NCBI GenBank assembly: GCA_014529385.2
Contig: CM043953.1
Coordinates: 109,992,549 to 110,056,548 of the forward strand
Origin: Adiantum capillus-veneris
Lineage: Eukaryota; Streptophyta; Polypodiopsida; Polypodiales; Pteridaceae
Length of the DNA: 64,000 nt
Reading direction: 5' to 3'
This document shows, piece by piece, positions 11,268 through 23,800 of the stretch; position 1 is the first letter of the stretch, and the number at the start of each line of letters is the position of its first letter. Position numbers and translations under genes: made by a program. The notes beneath the pieces are model-generated. The model worked only from the letters and a program-made list of their open reading frames with translations. It made no database searches and was not told the origin of the DNA.

Positions 11268-12523
11268 CCCATCAATTGTGTGAGCATGCAAAGGAAAATA
11301 ATAGCTTCATCTGTGTCGATACTTGTAGCTTGGGTGCACATGCATGAACTCCATGAATGAGGTATATGCAATTGCTTGAAAGTAGGTCAACACTAAAGAT
11401 ATCGTGTGTTGAAAGAGGTGGACTCAAAGCTTATAGCCAAAATCAAGCTACTTGAAAAATGTTTTTTTGGTATTGCATGTAGGTGAGTTGAATAAATGAA
11501 GCACAAATAGAAGGAGTGACACAATACCACAACACTCTCTTAACAAAAAGGTGTCATAAGGACCCAAGTGCAGAAGATCCACACAATTGCAAGTGTTTTA
11601 TAAGGTAGACTTACATAACCAAAATTTGCTAAGTTATCTATCCAAAATGTCATATGATACTAATATCCAAAGAAGACCACAATCCTTAAGGTATACCCTA
11701 GCACTCTCCATTTTTCTTAGTCCTAAAATGGACAATGATTTGATACCTGCCCAAGTTTTTGTGGATGACACCTAAACATGTATAGAGGTGTGTCTCCTCG
11801 AATGCCTTGAAAAGAACGTAGCATTCCTAAGAGTCCTACATGTTGCAACGACCATAATATAGAGAGAATGATTGTCATCATTGATTGCCACATGGTATTA
11901 AGTTTCCCCAAAGACTATATGATGTCTATGAGAATGCATACACAAGAGTTCTTTGGAGACTCTAAAAACACACCCAAATGATAGCGAGCAACTACAATTA
12001 TTTTTAAAAAAACTTTGCTCATCCTATGGTTGAATTCTGAAAGGTTAGTTGTGGATGGTCCGTGATATGGAATACTAGCATGAAACACAAGGTTGTTCTT
12101 TGTGTTCACAATTGTGAGCACGACGAGCAAGTTGCACTCCATGGTCTGCAGTAGGTTAGGGAGGACAACGAGAGAATAGGAATGGGAATGCATACACAAG
12201 AGTAGTTTACAAATGACAAGTTGAACACCATTTTGTAAGGTTTAATTTTCTTTAGTCTACATGAGTTCGGACACCATTTTGTAAGGTTTAATTTTTCTTT
12301 TGCTCAGCTTCTGCAGCCACTCTTACATCAAGATTTGTACCCAAAGAGGGTTTTGGAGGGCGTTGTCTACTGGACCGTCCCGCCATAGCCGAGACGTCAG
12401 CCGAACTTGAAAGGCTCTCAGCCGGTAGGTTCTCTTCACCGAAGCTTGTGTGGCACTTCCTCTTGCAGTGGCAGAAACCATTGTTGCTTCACTTTACAGG
12501 GACTTTAGGGTTTTCGTGAACGA
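11262..12523. other. Upstream region of the Bruno-like gene
   Basis: No coding sequence is supported. Minus-strand ORFs at 11723-11911 and 11915-12199 look like two pieces of one decayed frame but match nothing I know. A 25-bp direct repeat (ACACCATTTTGTAAGGTTTA core) occurs at 12225-12249 and 12271-12295, 46 bp apart. The segment 12300-12523, GC-richer and without ORFs, is the likely 5' UTR and proximal promoter. No TATA box could be chosen with confidence. Confidence 0.4.
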
Positions 12524-15500
12524 ATGGAGAGCCTCAATGGAGCCGACACGGCAGACAGTGTCAAGCTTTTTGTCGGCCAGGTTCCTCGTCACATGACAGA
12601 GGAGCAGCTTCTTCCCATCTTTCAAGAAGCTGGAGCTGTGCGCGAGCTTAGCGTCATCAAAGACAAGGCAACAAAAGCTTCTCGAGGTAGGTTTGAAAAG
12701 CTCTGGCGTACTAATAATTAGGGCATAATTTGTAGGAAAACCAGTAGCAAGTGCTGTTAGTTTAAAAGAATCAAATGCTCTTGTCGGTGATGTTGCCAAA
12801 GAAGTAGCGAGTAGGGATGTTCTCGCTTGTCTGCTGAGCTGGTCAACACGTCCAGCACATGTGTGTAGGTAATAGAAAACATCACCTAGTTCTGTACCCT
12901 GGCAAGCTTAAAATGCTACTGGCAGAGAGCATTTTCCTCATCAACGAAAATCAATAGAATTTCCACATTATGGCCGTATCAATATTCTAGGTTTTCATTT
13001 TTTTTTGTTGTCTTTTAAAATGAAGAAATTATGTTGTTTGGCACTTTTGAAGGGCTTTGTGCAGATGAGTAAGCCACTCTTATGTAGTTGAGTCTTGTCT
13101 TGCTTGAAAATCACAAATAGTGCATAACTTGCTAAAAAGGTTATTAGCAAGTTATCTGCTCTGTGATTCTTGATGATACTATTTGGATGTTTGTTTTCTT
13201 TGTCTAGGAGATGGACCAATTCTTATTCTTTCCTTAGAATCCGGCGCTTCTTTTCTAGCGATTCTGAAGAGCATGCCTTTTGTTTTCTGTCGTCGTTGTG
13301 TACTATTATAATGTGCATGGTTTGGAACTCAAGATAGTCTCAGTTGCGTAGTTTTCCTGTTCATTATGTACGTTCTTTTCACTAATTTGTTACGTGGTCA
13401 GGATGTTGCTTTCTGATCTATGAAAGCAAGCAAGAGGCGGACAATGCGATTGCGTTATTTCATAACCAGCGCAAACTCCCACCGGTACGAACACTTATGT
13501 TTTGTAGTTACAAAATTCTTTTTAAGTGGGATTCACGACAGTGCTAATTTTAGTGTATTTGCAGCTTTCAACACCATTGCAAGTAAAATATGCAGAAGGC
13601 GAATTAGAAAGGCTTGGTATGTGTTTGTAAATAGTTACTGATATCCTTAGCTTTATCACCTTGTGTTGCAAAGTTGTTCGTCCTTTTTTAGTTTGTTTTT
13701 GTCTGGGTTGCAGAGCATAAGCTGTTCGTAGGAATGCTTCCAAAAAATGTCTCAGAGGCTGATTTGACTCCTGTTTTCTCTCCATTTGGTGTGATTAAAG
13801 AGTTAACAGTTATCAAGGGGTCTCAAGCAAGTAGAGGTACAACCTATTACTTTCTTGATGTTTTCAGATTAACTTTTGTGTAAAGACCTGGATTTTGCAT
13901 GGGAGAGTTTCTTCTTTTGTTAGGGAGCATGCACTTTGTGGTGGCTTACATCCGTTTGTCATTTGAGACTTCCAAGGATTACCTGACTGAAGAGTTTGTA
14001 GAGAGTCCAACTTGATCGTATTTTATTGAACGTAAATCAATGAGTCTTGAATTGAAGAGTTTACAAAGTTGTAATTTGAGTCCAATTGAATTGTATTTCT
14101 TCGAATGGAAAACCAAGGAGTTCTTTGATGCTGGCAAGAGTTTAGTATTGGTCAAGGAGGGTCTTTTTCTATCAAAGCTTTTTGGTTTTAGAAGCTTTGA
14201 ATGAGGTTCATCATGTTAGGTTTAATGGCTATGTGACCGACCGCCCGTCACTAATTGCCACTAATCCTAAGTGTACAACTATACACTTGTGTGAGCCACT
14301 AACTCAAGTACAATGTGTATTGTGCCTTATTACATAAGATAGAGAAGAAAGAAAGGGGGCACACAGAGTGTGTGTTGGCTCTCCCCCTTCAACTTGTGTG
14401 TGTGGCTATGGTGGTGTTTGTGAGTGTGTATGCGATTCATCTTCCTCTTCCGCTGTGCTCCCGGCTTTTCTCCTTCATCTGGTATCAGAGCTGTCTCATT
14501 CTCGAAATCGCTTCCGCACTTTCAAGAGTACAAACAGGGTTTCGACCTCGGCATCGGCAAATTCGCATTCCGAGAGCGTTTCCATAGGCGGCTTGGGGTT
14601 TTACCCCCCTTTCGGAGCCATTTGTGTCATTAGAAACCTCATTCAAGCTACGGTTCAAGAGGTGCATTTTTCAGCCCTCTTTTGGTAGTTTGTGCTGCAG
14701 AGCTTTCATAGCCATTACATGTACCATTGTTGCAGTCTCTTCCATCCACGAGAGCCCACGACTCATTTGGGAGTGTGTAGTCTCTTTCGGAGCGGTCTTA
14801 TACACAGAGTGGGAGTTTGACGACATTGTTTTCTTCGACTATAGGTACATGTACAGGTACATAGAGCGGCTTGGTTAGCTTTCTTTGTGCTTCTCGGCCT
14901 CGATTTCGGCATCGGCTACGGCATCGGCATCGACTCAGTCTACATGGTTCCATGCTTGCGATATTTTGGTTCTAGTGGGAGTAATTTTTTATGCGTACAT
15001 GCATATGTTGACACTTTTGATAGTGTTTTGAGCTCTCAAAAGAGCGGTTTGACTTCCTGCAGGGATATTTCTTTGCATGTACATGCTTTTTGCGCTTGTT
15101 TGAGCGTCGTGACAGACTTGTACGTTTTTGTGGATACTACCATTGTACGCTTTTGTGGAGCCATCTTTTGGCTAGTATGGCAGTCCCGGCCATTTCTAAG
15201 ACTTGGTCCGAATGATAGCCATGTTTGAGACTTGGCTATACGTTTTGCTGCATAACCTACGTTGTTGAGGGTCGATAGCGTGATGTTTTTATCGAGCTGG
15301 GGTATTCTCAAATGTGGAGATACCTTCGGTGATACAGGTAGTTGGAGCATCCCTTACGAGGCCTCGCCATAGGACATATATAGAGTGATATAGGTGCTTT
15401 TGACGCTGAGTTGGCGGTCTATGGTCAGTTTGACAGTTTATGCGTCTCAGTTGGTCTCTATATAGTGTGCTTTTGAGAGGCATTGCCCTCTTTTATGTGT

Positions 15501-17838
15501 GGTGAGTGATATACTTGGTCATTTTGTCTCGTATTTTGGTTGACATAGTCCCAAATACAAAGGAGACTGTCGAAATTTTTCCAGAATCTTTTGGTAGTTT
15601 TGTCACCATGTCTACTAGCAAAGACTGTGACATGAATGACATAAAGAAGTTTGATGGCACTAATTTCAGCTTTGGAAGAACCAAATGTGTGATGTGCTTC
15701 TTCAAAAGAAGCAAAAGTTCCCTATTGTCTATGCGGCTAGAACTGAAGATATGCACATGACTTAGTTTTAGTGGGAGGAGCTTGATGAGCTATGCAGGTC
15801 TACGATTAGACTGCACCTTGGTGAGTCGGTGTACTTTTTAGTGTTAGAATGTGAGATTGCTCATGCTTTATGACAGAAATTATGCGACACTTACGAAAAG
15901 GATACGGCTAGTGATAAGGTTTTCCTGATACTAAAACTTTTCAACTTCCGTATGAAGGAGTCAACTAGCGTTGCCAGTCATATCAATGATTTGATTCTTT
16001 TTTTGTCCGGATTCGTGCACATCGCATAACCATTGATGATGAGATGAAAGCAATCTTTTTGCTTTGTTCGTTGCCATCGTCTTGGGATATCTTTGCACAA
16101 CTGTTAGTAACTGCTTCTAATGGTACGCTAAAATACGATGATGTTACTATTGTACTTTTGTCGAGGAGATGCGTCGGAATACTATGACTAGCTCGTATTT
16201 TGGCGAAGCTCATTATTTGCAAAGGGATGATAAGCAACGTAAGGACCATTCTTCGCAACGTGAGTCGAAGAAAGAGGGCAATAAAGATGTATCAAAGGGT
16301 AGATCAAAGTCTCGTGGTTGTTGCAATGTTCAATGCCATTATTGTGATAAGTTTGGTCGAGAGTAACAGGGAACGCTCGGAACGGGCTTTTCTCGTTCTC
16401 GGAACGCGCTCCAGATAGGCATTTTGCCTCGGAACGAGAATGGGAGTGGAACGGTGTTTCGGCTCAGAGTGTAATCGGAACAGCCGGGGCAGAACGAGGC
16501 CGGAACGCATGTTTCAAATTTCAAAAATCTGACCCCTCTCTCTCTCTCATCTTCTACCTCATCATCTCCATCTCTTCTACACTGTTTATGGGCTGAATTC
16601 TCTCTTTCTCTACTGTGTAATGCTAGGAGTTGTGAGCTCCAATCTCTATCACTCGTCTTTGAGCTGAAAACTCTCTTTCACTCCGTCCCTTATGCTGAAA
16701 CTTATGTGTGCTCTCTTCCACCACTTAGGCAATAGCCCCCAGTCGGTTAAAGTGGTACCAAGCCTAGCTGATTGCTCTTTTGGTAATCTGATCCAGATTT
16801 ATGGCAATTTTCAGTAGCTATGGAGAACTCGAAATACACCAATAACCATAAGAAGAGGAGTATGAAGAAGTTGTAGCCATTTTCAGATATATATTTGTCA
16901 TGCAGTTCATGTATGGCATGTTGATACATTGGCAATGCATGCATGGTAGATGGCCACACAGTGTAATAGGGAACGGCTTGAACGGGCCCCTCTCTACTAA
17001 TGTACATGTTAAATCCAACCTAATTTGAGCATATTGTAAGCTTACCATTCCGGCCGTCGTCCCATTCCGCTTTTCCGAGGGTCCCGCGTTCCGGACGTTC
17101 CGGAGGTCCCCGTTTCCGTTCCATGTAACTTTGGGTTGGTCACATAAAGAAGGATTGTTATGCTTGGAAGCGTGACAAAGAGAAGAGCAAAGGTAAAAGC
17201 AAAGATCATGATGATAAAAGGAGAAACCAAAGAGTTCGGTTAAGATTGAAGAACTCAACATAGTTCAGGATGACAGTGATGCGCAAGACATTAATATATT
17301 GATTGAAAATAAAGATTTCTTTTATGATGCATAGGAAACTCTTATCTTTGCAGCGTTCTATGACAGCTGAACTCCTTGTTAGTTGTGAAGTATCCAACAC
17401 GTGGATTCTTGATTCGGGTGCTTCGTTGCATGTCACACCTCATATGCATTGGTTCACTACATACGAGGAAACCATTGGCTTTGCTACACTTGGTGACAAT
17501 TACTCTTGTTATATTTGTTGGCTGATATTGCCATGGTTATGGCAAATGGGGTGAAGTTTATCATCCATAATGTGCGTCATGTTTCAACCTTGACATGCAA
17601 TCTGATTTTTGTTGGATGTCTTGATGACTTGGGTTACAAAGTCACTTTTCATCAGCAGTCTTGGCGTGTTGCGAAGGGTCATCTTATTATAGCCGATGGT
17701 TCTAAAGTTGGTTTAACTTAAACCCCTTTTGTATTTGATAAAAACAATGTTATTTCTGTAACCGAGTCACAAGACGGGCACCACGTGCCAATAGAAAAGA
17801 ACAGACGGAACAGACGTTTAACACTTCGATAACAACTG

Positions 17839-17889
<51 letters not shown>

Positions 17890-20800
17890 GACACGTTGGT
17901 GCCTTGTCACAAGGCGGGCACCACATGCCAATAGAAAAGCACAGATTGAACAACTTTAAGTACTTCAAATAACAACTGAACTGAAATGGAGAGAGAGACG
18001 ACACTCGACACGGAGTGGCGGAATTCCACCCCAGAGAGTATTGGCCCCAAACCTTGGCGCCCCTTTCGGTATTTCTTTATATTGCATCAACACAATACAA
18101 GCCGGTACTCCAGACTCTGCACCTTCGTACTGAAGCATGCCAGAGAATGAGCCCTAGGCTCATATTTAAAAGCCCTTGGCTTGAAAAGCAGTCATAGTAA
18201 AAAGCCTTTAAAACTCAAAAGCTTCTGGTTCAAAAGCAAAGTCAAAAAGCTGCGAGCGCAATTTACGGAAATCCGTATAGCCTGCCACATCATCAGTCAA
18301 CACAAAACGCAGAAATCCGTACAGCCTGCCACGTCATCATGTCAGCGCAATTTTCGGAATTTGTCTGTTGCCTTAGGGTTAGGGTTAGGGTTTTTGACAG
18401 AAATTAGGGTTTGCAGGTTTTAGGGTTAGGGTTTGCAAGTTTTAGGGTTAGGGTTTCCAGCATTAGGGTTTCAGCAATTAGGGCTTCTTGCAGACATTAG
18501 GGTTTAAGCCCCTCGGCCACATCTGTACGTTGACTCCATTCTTTAGGCTTTGACACGTCAGCAGTTTGTTACACGCCTCTTTGGGTATTTCTTTATATTG
18601 CATCAACACAGTACAAGTCGGTACTCTAGACTCTGCACCTTCTCCAGGAAGCATAACAGAGAATGAGCCCTTAACACATATTTAAAGGCCCTTGGCCTAT
18701 GAAAAGCAGTTTACATGAAAAGTCTTCAAACTCAAAAGCTCCTGGTCCAAAAGCAATGCCAAAAAGCTACCAACGTAATTTACGGAAATCCCTACAGCTT
18801 GCCACGTCATCAGCCAGTGTAATTTTCAAAAATCTGCCACGTCATCAGCAACTACACAATTTCTTTTGTGTGTGTGTGTGTGGGTCCTGCTTTATTTCCT
18901 TTATGTCACTTGGGGCCCATCCGACGAGGTCCCCATAAGTTGGTAGGACTTCTTCTTCTGTTACTTGTTCTTCTTAGTGTTTAGGCCCCTCAGCCGGCAT
19001 GTGCAAGTTGGCTCTCTTCTTGAGGGCTTTGACATGTCAGTAGTTCGTGACAAACGGAGTTGCCAACCGTTGCTTTGTGGCATAGCGCGGTTAGGACATA
19101 TGTCAAAGAAGGGAATGGAGACACTCGTTTGGGCTACTAACCGTCTTGGTCATTTTTCGATTTTTCCTTTTGTGAGCACTGTCAATATGGAAAGCAAACA
19201 CGGACACGTCGTACGCATTCTTTTGACAAAGAAAGAAAACCCTTAGAGCTTGTGCACACTGATTTATGTGGACCTATGCCTTCTAAATCCCATGGTGGTG
19301 CGTCCTATTATGTTACATTCATTGATGATGCAACACGACATGTTTGGGTTTACGCCATGAAGTCTAAAGATGAGACCTTTTCTTACTTCAAGAAGTTTTT
19401 ATCTAGTGTTGAAACTTAGTCTGAATATAAGTTGAAAGCTTTGCGATCAGACAATGGTGGAGAATATGTCTCCAAAGAGTTTACAGACTTGTGTTCAAGT
19501 AGGGGAATTAAGCGTGAGTTTATAGCTCCTTATACCCCTGCACAAAATGGTGTTGCGGAACAAATGAATAGGACCATCCAAGAGCGGATTATGTCTATGC
19601 TATCACAGGCTAATTTACCGCAAGCGTTTTGGTTTGAAGCATTATACACAGCCGTGTACTTGATCAATAGATCACCACATGCTTCATTACAGTTTCGCGT
19701 ACCTTTGGAGTTATGGTCAAGACATAAATTGTCTTATGAAAAACTCCGCACATTTGGCTGTGAAGCTTATGCACATGTACTCAAGGAGTTGCGTGCTAAG
19801 CTAAATCCTAAGTCCAGGAAATGCATCTTCATTGGCTATGGTGTAGATGGTCAATTTGACTATCGTTTATGGGATCCGGAAAGTCGATCAGTGATTTGTA
19901 GCAGTGGTGCTGTCTTTAATGAGACTAAGATGCATAGAGAGCCAATGAAAGAGGTTGAATTCCGGAAAGTGACAATTTTCGATGTATCACCTCTTGTCCA
20001 AACAGCTCCCCGAGCCACCTACTACACAGGCTAGTACGAGTTCTGATCAGCCACGGAGATCATAAAGAGTCACATTTGCCAGAAAGTTTTGTTCCAGGCG
20101 TGGATTTTGTTTTGCTGACGGATAGTGGTGAGCCTTCTTGTTACAAAGAGGTGATGCTAGCCAATGATAAGGTTCAGTGGGAACATGCTATGAAGAGGGA
20201 GCTGTCCAGTATTGCAAAGAACAAAACATGGGAACTTGTTCCATTGTCAAAAGGTAGGAAAGCATTGCCTTGTAAATGGGTTTACAAGAAGAAGATTGCC
20301 TTTGGTTTAGTGGCCAAAGGGTTCAAGCAAGAATATGGTGTCGATTTCTCGGAAATCTTTTCTCCAGTGGTCAAGATGACCACATTGAGAATGTTGCTTG
20401 CTTTGGTTGCCACTGCAGATATGGAGCTTGATCAAATGGATGTCATCACAGCTTTCTTACATGGTGATTTGGAGAAAGAGCTTTATATGCAGCAACCTGA
20501 AGGGTTTGTGCTAAAGGGCAAGGAACATTTGGTCTGTATGCTTCTGAAAAGTCTCTATGGCTTGAAGCAATCATCCAGACAACGGTATCAAAAGTTTGAT
20601 GCATTGATGCGTTCCCTCGGCTATAAGCGCAGTAATGAGGATCCATGTCTATGTAAAAAGACAATCCAATGGACAACTTATTATGCTTATCCTTATGTAG
20701 ATGACATGCTTAATGCTAGTCATTCCAAGAAGGACATTGCTTACTTGAAAACCAAGCTGAAAAGTCAATTTGACATGAATGATTTGGGTGAAGCCAATCA

Positions 20801-23800
20801 CATTTTGGGTATGCGTATTACTCGTGACCGTAAGAAAAGGTTGTAGTACCTTTCTCAAAATGTCACGTGCACATCTAACGCTATGTGTACGTGGACAAGC
20901 TACTTCATGACAAGGGTTCAGTTAGCTTAGCTTAGGAAGTGTTCTGGTACTTTTGTGGTCTGTTCGCAGACCGTGCATGTCCAGACACTTTGAGTAGATG
21001 CATATCCTCTGGTTGCACACAACATGATCATTAGATTACAGTCAGAACCCATCAGGAGCAATTTTACAATGCACAAACCTATTTTTTCCATTTTAGCCAT
21101 TTTTCACTTATTATTAATAAGTGACTTTGTTGGGAAATTGGGTAGGGCAATTTGGCTAAGCAGATATATAAGAAAACATAGCGCTAGCACTTTCTGGCAG
21201 AAGAGGCAGCAGGGACCAAGTGTCCGACAGTGCACCTCAACAAGACTCCCTCGGCAGGCAACCTAGCGTTTTCAGCCACCAAGAACCAACGTTTTCTTCA
21301 AGTGCTGATCAGCCCCAGCGTTTTGCAGGTGCAGATCAGCCTGGCGATAGCAGACCACAACAGATCCCTTAGCGTGTTTGCACAGGACATCAAATCTGTC
21401 CTAGCGTTTTTGGATCAGCCTCAAGCTCTAGTGTTTGCAGATTTCAGCCTTACGACATCGCGACATGGTCCTTGCGGTAGCATATCTTCACCGCATCGGT
21501 TCCCCCGCGACATATCAACCCTAGCGTTAGCAATTTCCAACAGATCAAGCCTAGCGTTTTTGGATCAGCAATACAGCCTAGCGTTTTGCAGATTCCTGGA
21601 GACAAACCCCTTTTCTGCATCATCGTTTTCAGTTTTCAGCAGATAGACTAGGTATCGCAGCCCCCAAACCTCGCAAATCTCACCTTCCCGCAGCAGATCC
21701 TCACCGCACGGTCAGATCAGCCATTGTTTGCAATTTCAGCCGAGTATTCGCAGATTTCAGCATCTGCGTTTTCAGCGCGTCGTGGTCGCATCGTCGTCAT
21801 CGCCGTCATCACCGACATAGAGTCAAAATTCAGCAGATACAAGATTTGCATATTTCAGCCCTTAGCGTTTTCATATTTCAGCTCGTCTCGTCGCCGTCCT
21901 CATCGTCGGCAAGTCCATTGCATTGTAGAGATTTGTGCAATCAATAGTAGACCGCTCTCGCCGTAGAGAATGGGGCCTTCGGAGGAGGGTTTGACAACAT
22001 TTTGGTGTCGTATTCTCTCTCTCTATCTCTGAGTCTCAGCACCTTCATTCACAGTGTCTTCCACTTTGTTTGTGATCATTTGCACTCTCTCACTAAAGGA
22101 ACGGAAGGCTCTCCCTTTCGTAAGTAAAAGGAACGCTTGAGCACAGTTCGGAGCACTCATCTTGAGCAAAGTTCAACATTCACTTCCGTTGCACCTTACA
22201 CCAAAAGAGTATGTGCACAAGGTTCTTGATCGTTTCAACATGCAGAAGGGGAAGGCTTTGAGTACTCCATTGCCTGCATATTTGAAACTTAGCAAGAACG
22301 ACGGTCCCAAATCTGATGAGGAAAAAGCTGCAATGGCTAAGGATTCTTATGCTTCAGCTTATGGTAGTCTCATGTATGCCATGGTGGCTACAAGACCTGA
22401 TATTGCACATGCAGTGGGAGTTGTCAACAAATTTATGTCTAACCCTGGTAAAAAGCATAGGGATGCTGTCAAGTCAGTGGCACTGCAGATAGACAATTAT
22501 GCTATGGTCGTAGAGAGTCATCCATTCAGGGATTTGTAGACAGTGATTATGTAGGCTGTGTTGATAGTCGTAAATCAACAACAGGTTGGATTTACACATT
22601 TGTTGGTTCTGCTATTTCTTGGAGATCTGTTCTCCATTTCTACCTCAGAGGCAGAGTATGTTGCATTGAGTGAGGCATGCAAAGAAGCTATGTGGCTTGC
22701 TTGCCTAGTGAAAGATCTTGGATTGGAGCAGTGTACACCAGTTTTTCATTGTGACAGTCAGAGTGCTATTGTTTTGGCTAACAATCCAGTGTTTCATTCC
22801 AGAACGAAACACATTGATGTGCGTTATCACTTCAGTCGTGAATGCCTGGCAAACTAGAGTCTTGATTTAGTGAAGATTTTTACATCAGAGAACATAGCGT
22901 ATGCACTCACTAAAAGTCTCTCCAGCCATCAGTTTCAGCATTGTCACGAGTTGATAGGCATTGGGTGAAGAGTGGTTCTCTTCCATTCTTATGGTCTCCC
23001 ACATTGGCCATCATGTGGGAGAATGTTATATTTAATGGCCATGTGGCCGATTGCCCATCACTAACTGCTACTAACCCTAGGTGTACAACTATACACTTGT
23101 GTGAGCCACTAACACTAAGTACAATGTATATTGTGCCTTAGTGCATAAGATGGAGAAGAAAGAAAGGGGGCACACAAAGTGTGTGTTGGCTCTCCCTCTT
23201 CAACCTGTGTGTGGCTATGGTGGTGTGTGTGTGAGAGTGTGTGCGCGATTCATCTTCCTCTTCTGCTGTGCTCTCGGCCCCTCTCCTTCACGTCATGATC
23301 CATTGATATGACCCACCCTACTTGATGTGTTTTAAATGTTGATTATTTAAAGGTTTGGTGTATCATATTAATATCTAGGCATTTTACTCAACTGCAAACA
23401 AATCCGGTACATCTCTATGACATATATGCGTTTTTGTGATGCTACACCTACTATCTTTTAATTATTCCTATTCTTTCATTAGTAGATTTTTCCTACCTAC
23501 ATGAACAATTTTTTTGTTGTTAGGAAGTACAATGAAGCGAATGGCCTTTACTGTTTTAAGGAGTCTTGATTCTATATTGAGTTGCCTTTGCTAAAAAATC
23601 CATGTTGAAAAGTGGTTGTGAGTATGTGAACAAAAGGTACACCTCCTCTCTTGCTTTTAGTTTGACAAGGTGCCAAAACGAGCAGTGAAGAATGGTGTAA
23701 TGAATGAGAGTTGGTACTTGGGGTTTTCTTTGTGTTAGGTAAAGGCGGTTTGCCTCACTGTGCTTTGCCCGTGTCCATCGGGAAGTGTCCGGCTATCCAC

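Larger units (their letters stand above)
17765..19052 (-). mobile_element. Outer solo LTR (family gamma) inserted in Copia pol
   Basis: Minus-oriented LTR of the same family as 59878-60530: begins TGTCACGAACTACTGACA (minus, from 19052) and ends CTTGTGACT at 17765. Target duplication AACCG (17760-17764) and AACGG (19053-19057). Joining the flanks restores the Copia reading GTAACCGAGTTGCC. No internal region remains, so it is a solo LTR left by LTR-LTR recombination. It is itself split by the inner LTR at 17905-18573, and its U5 contains an expanded GA tract. Confidence 0.85.
17390..20034 (+). pseudogene. Copia protease and integrase, interrupted by a solo LTR
   Basis: Protease signature [13 protein letters not shown] at about 17401-17439. 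After the insertion at 17765-19052 the GAG-pre-integrase segment resumes (ELPTVALWH, then LGHMSKKG in a shifted frame). The integrase core follows: [12 protein letters not shown] with the first Asp (about 19257), [13 protein letters not shown] with the second (about 19446), and the Glu region [14 protein letters not shown] (about 19550; consensus has ENR..., here Glu and Gln precede Met-Asn-Arg). The post-core part includes [12 protein letters not shown] and [12 protein letters not shown] at 19418-19420 and a TAG at the end interrupt the frame. Confidence 0.85.
14214..23290 (+). mobile_element. Ty1/Copia retrotransposon in intron 4 of the Bruno-like gene
   Basis: Same orientation as the host gene. 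Short LTRs at both ends, initiator-Met primer site, and the Copia domain order gag, protease, integrase, RT, RNase H. Flanks are CATCA (14209-14213) and CGTCA (23291-23295), a 5-bp target duplication with one mismatch. The body carries stops and three later insertions (16361-17135, 17765-19052, 20861-22200). Removing them restores continuity of the old protein frames, for example VISVT then ELPTVALWH across the second insertion. The element is not functional. Confidence 0.9.

Noticed and set aside
12494-12799. Minus-strand ORF of 101 codons over exon 1 of the Bruno-like gene
   Set aside because: It is a shadow of the conserved RRM1 coding sequence on the other strand.
18373-18511. True chromosome-end telomere
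   Set aside because: The repeats are short, interrupted, and bounded within a defined solo LTR nested in a Copia element.
21230-21646. 138-codon plus-strand ORF
   Set aside because: It lies wholly within the solo LTR at 20861-22200 and reflects its TAGCGTTTT repeats.
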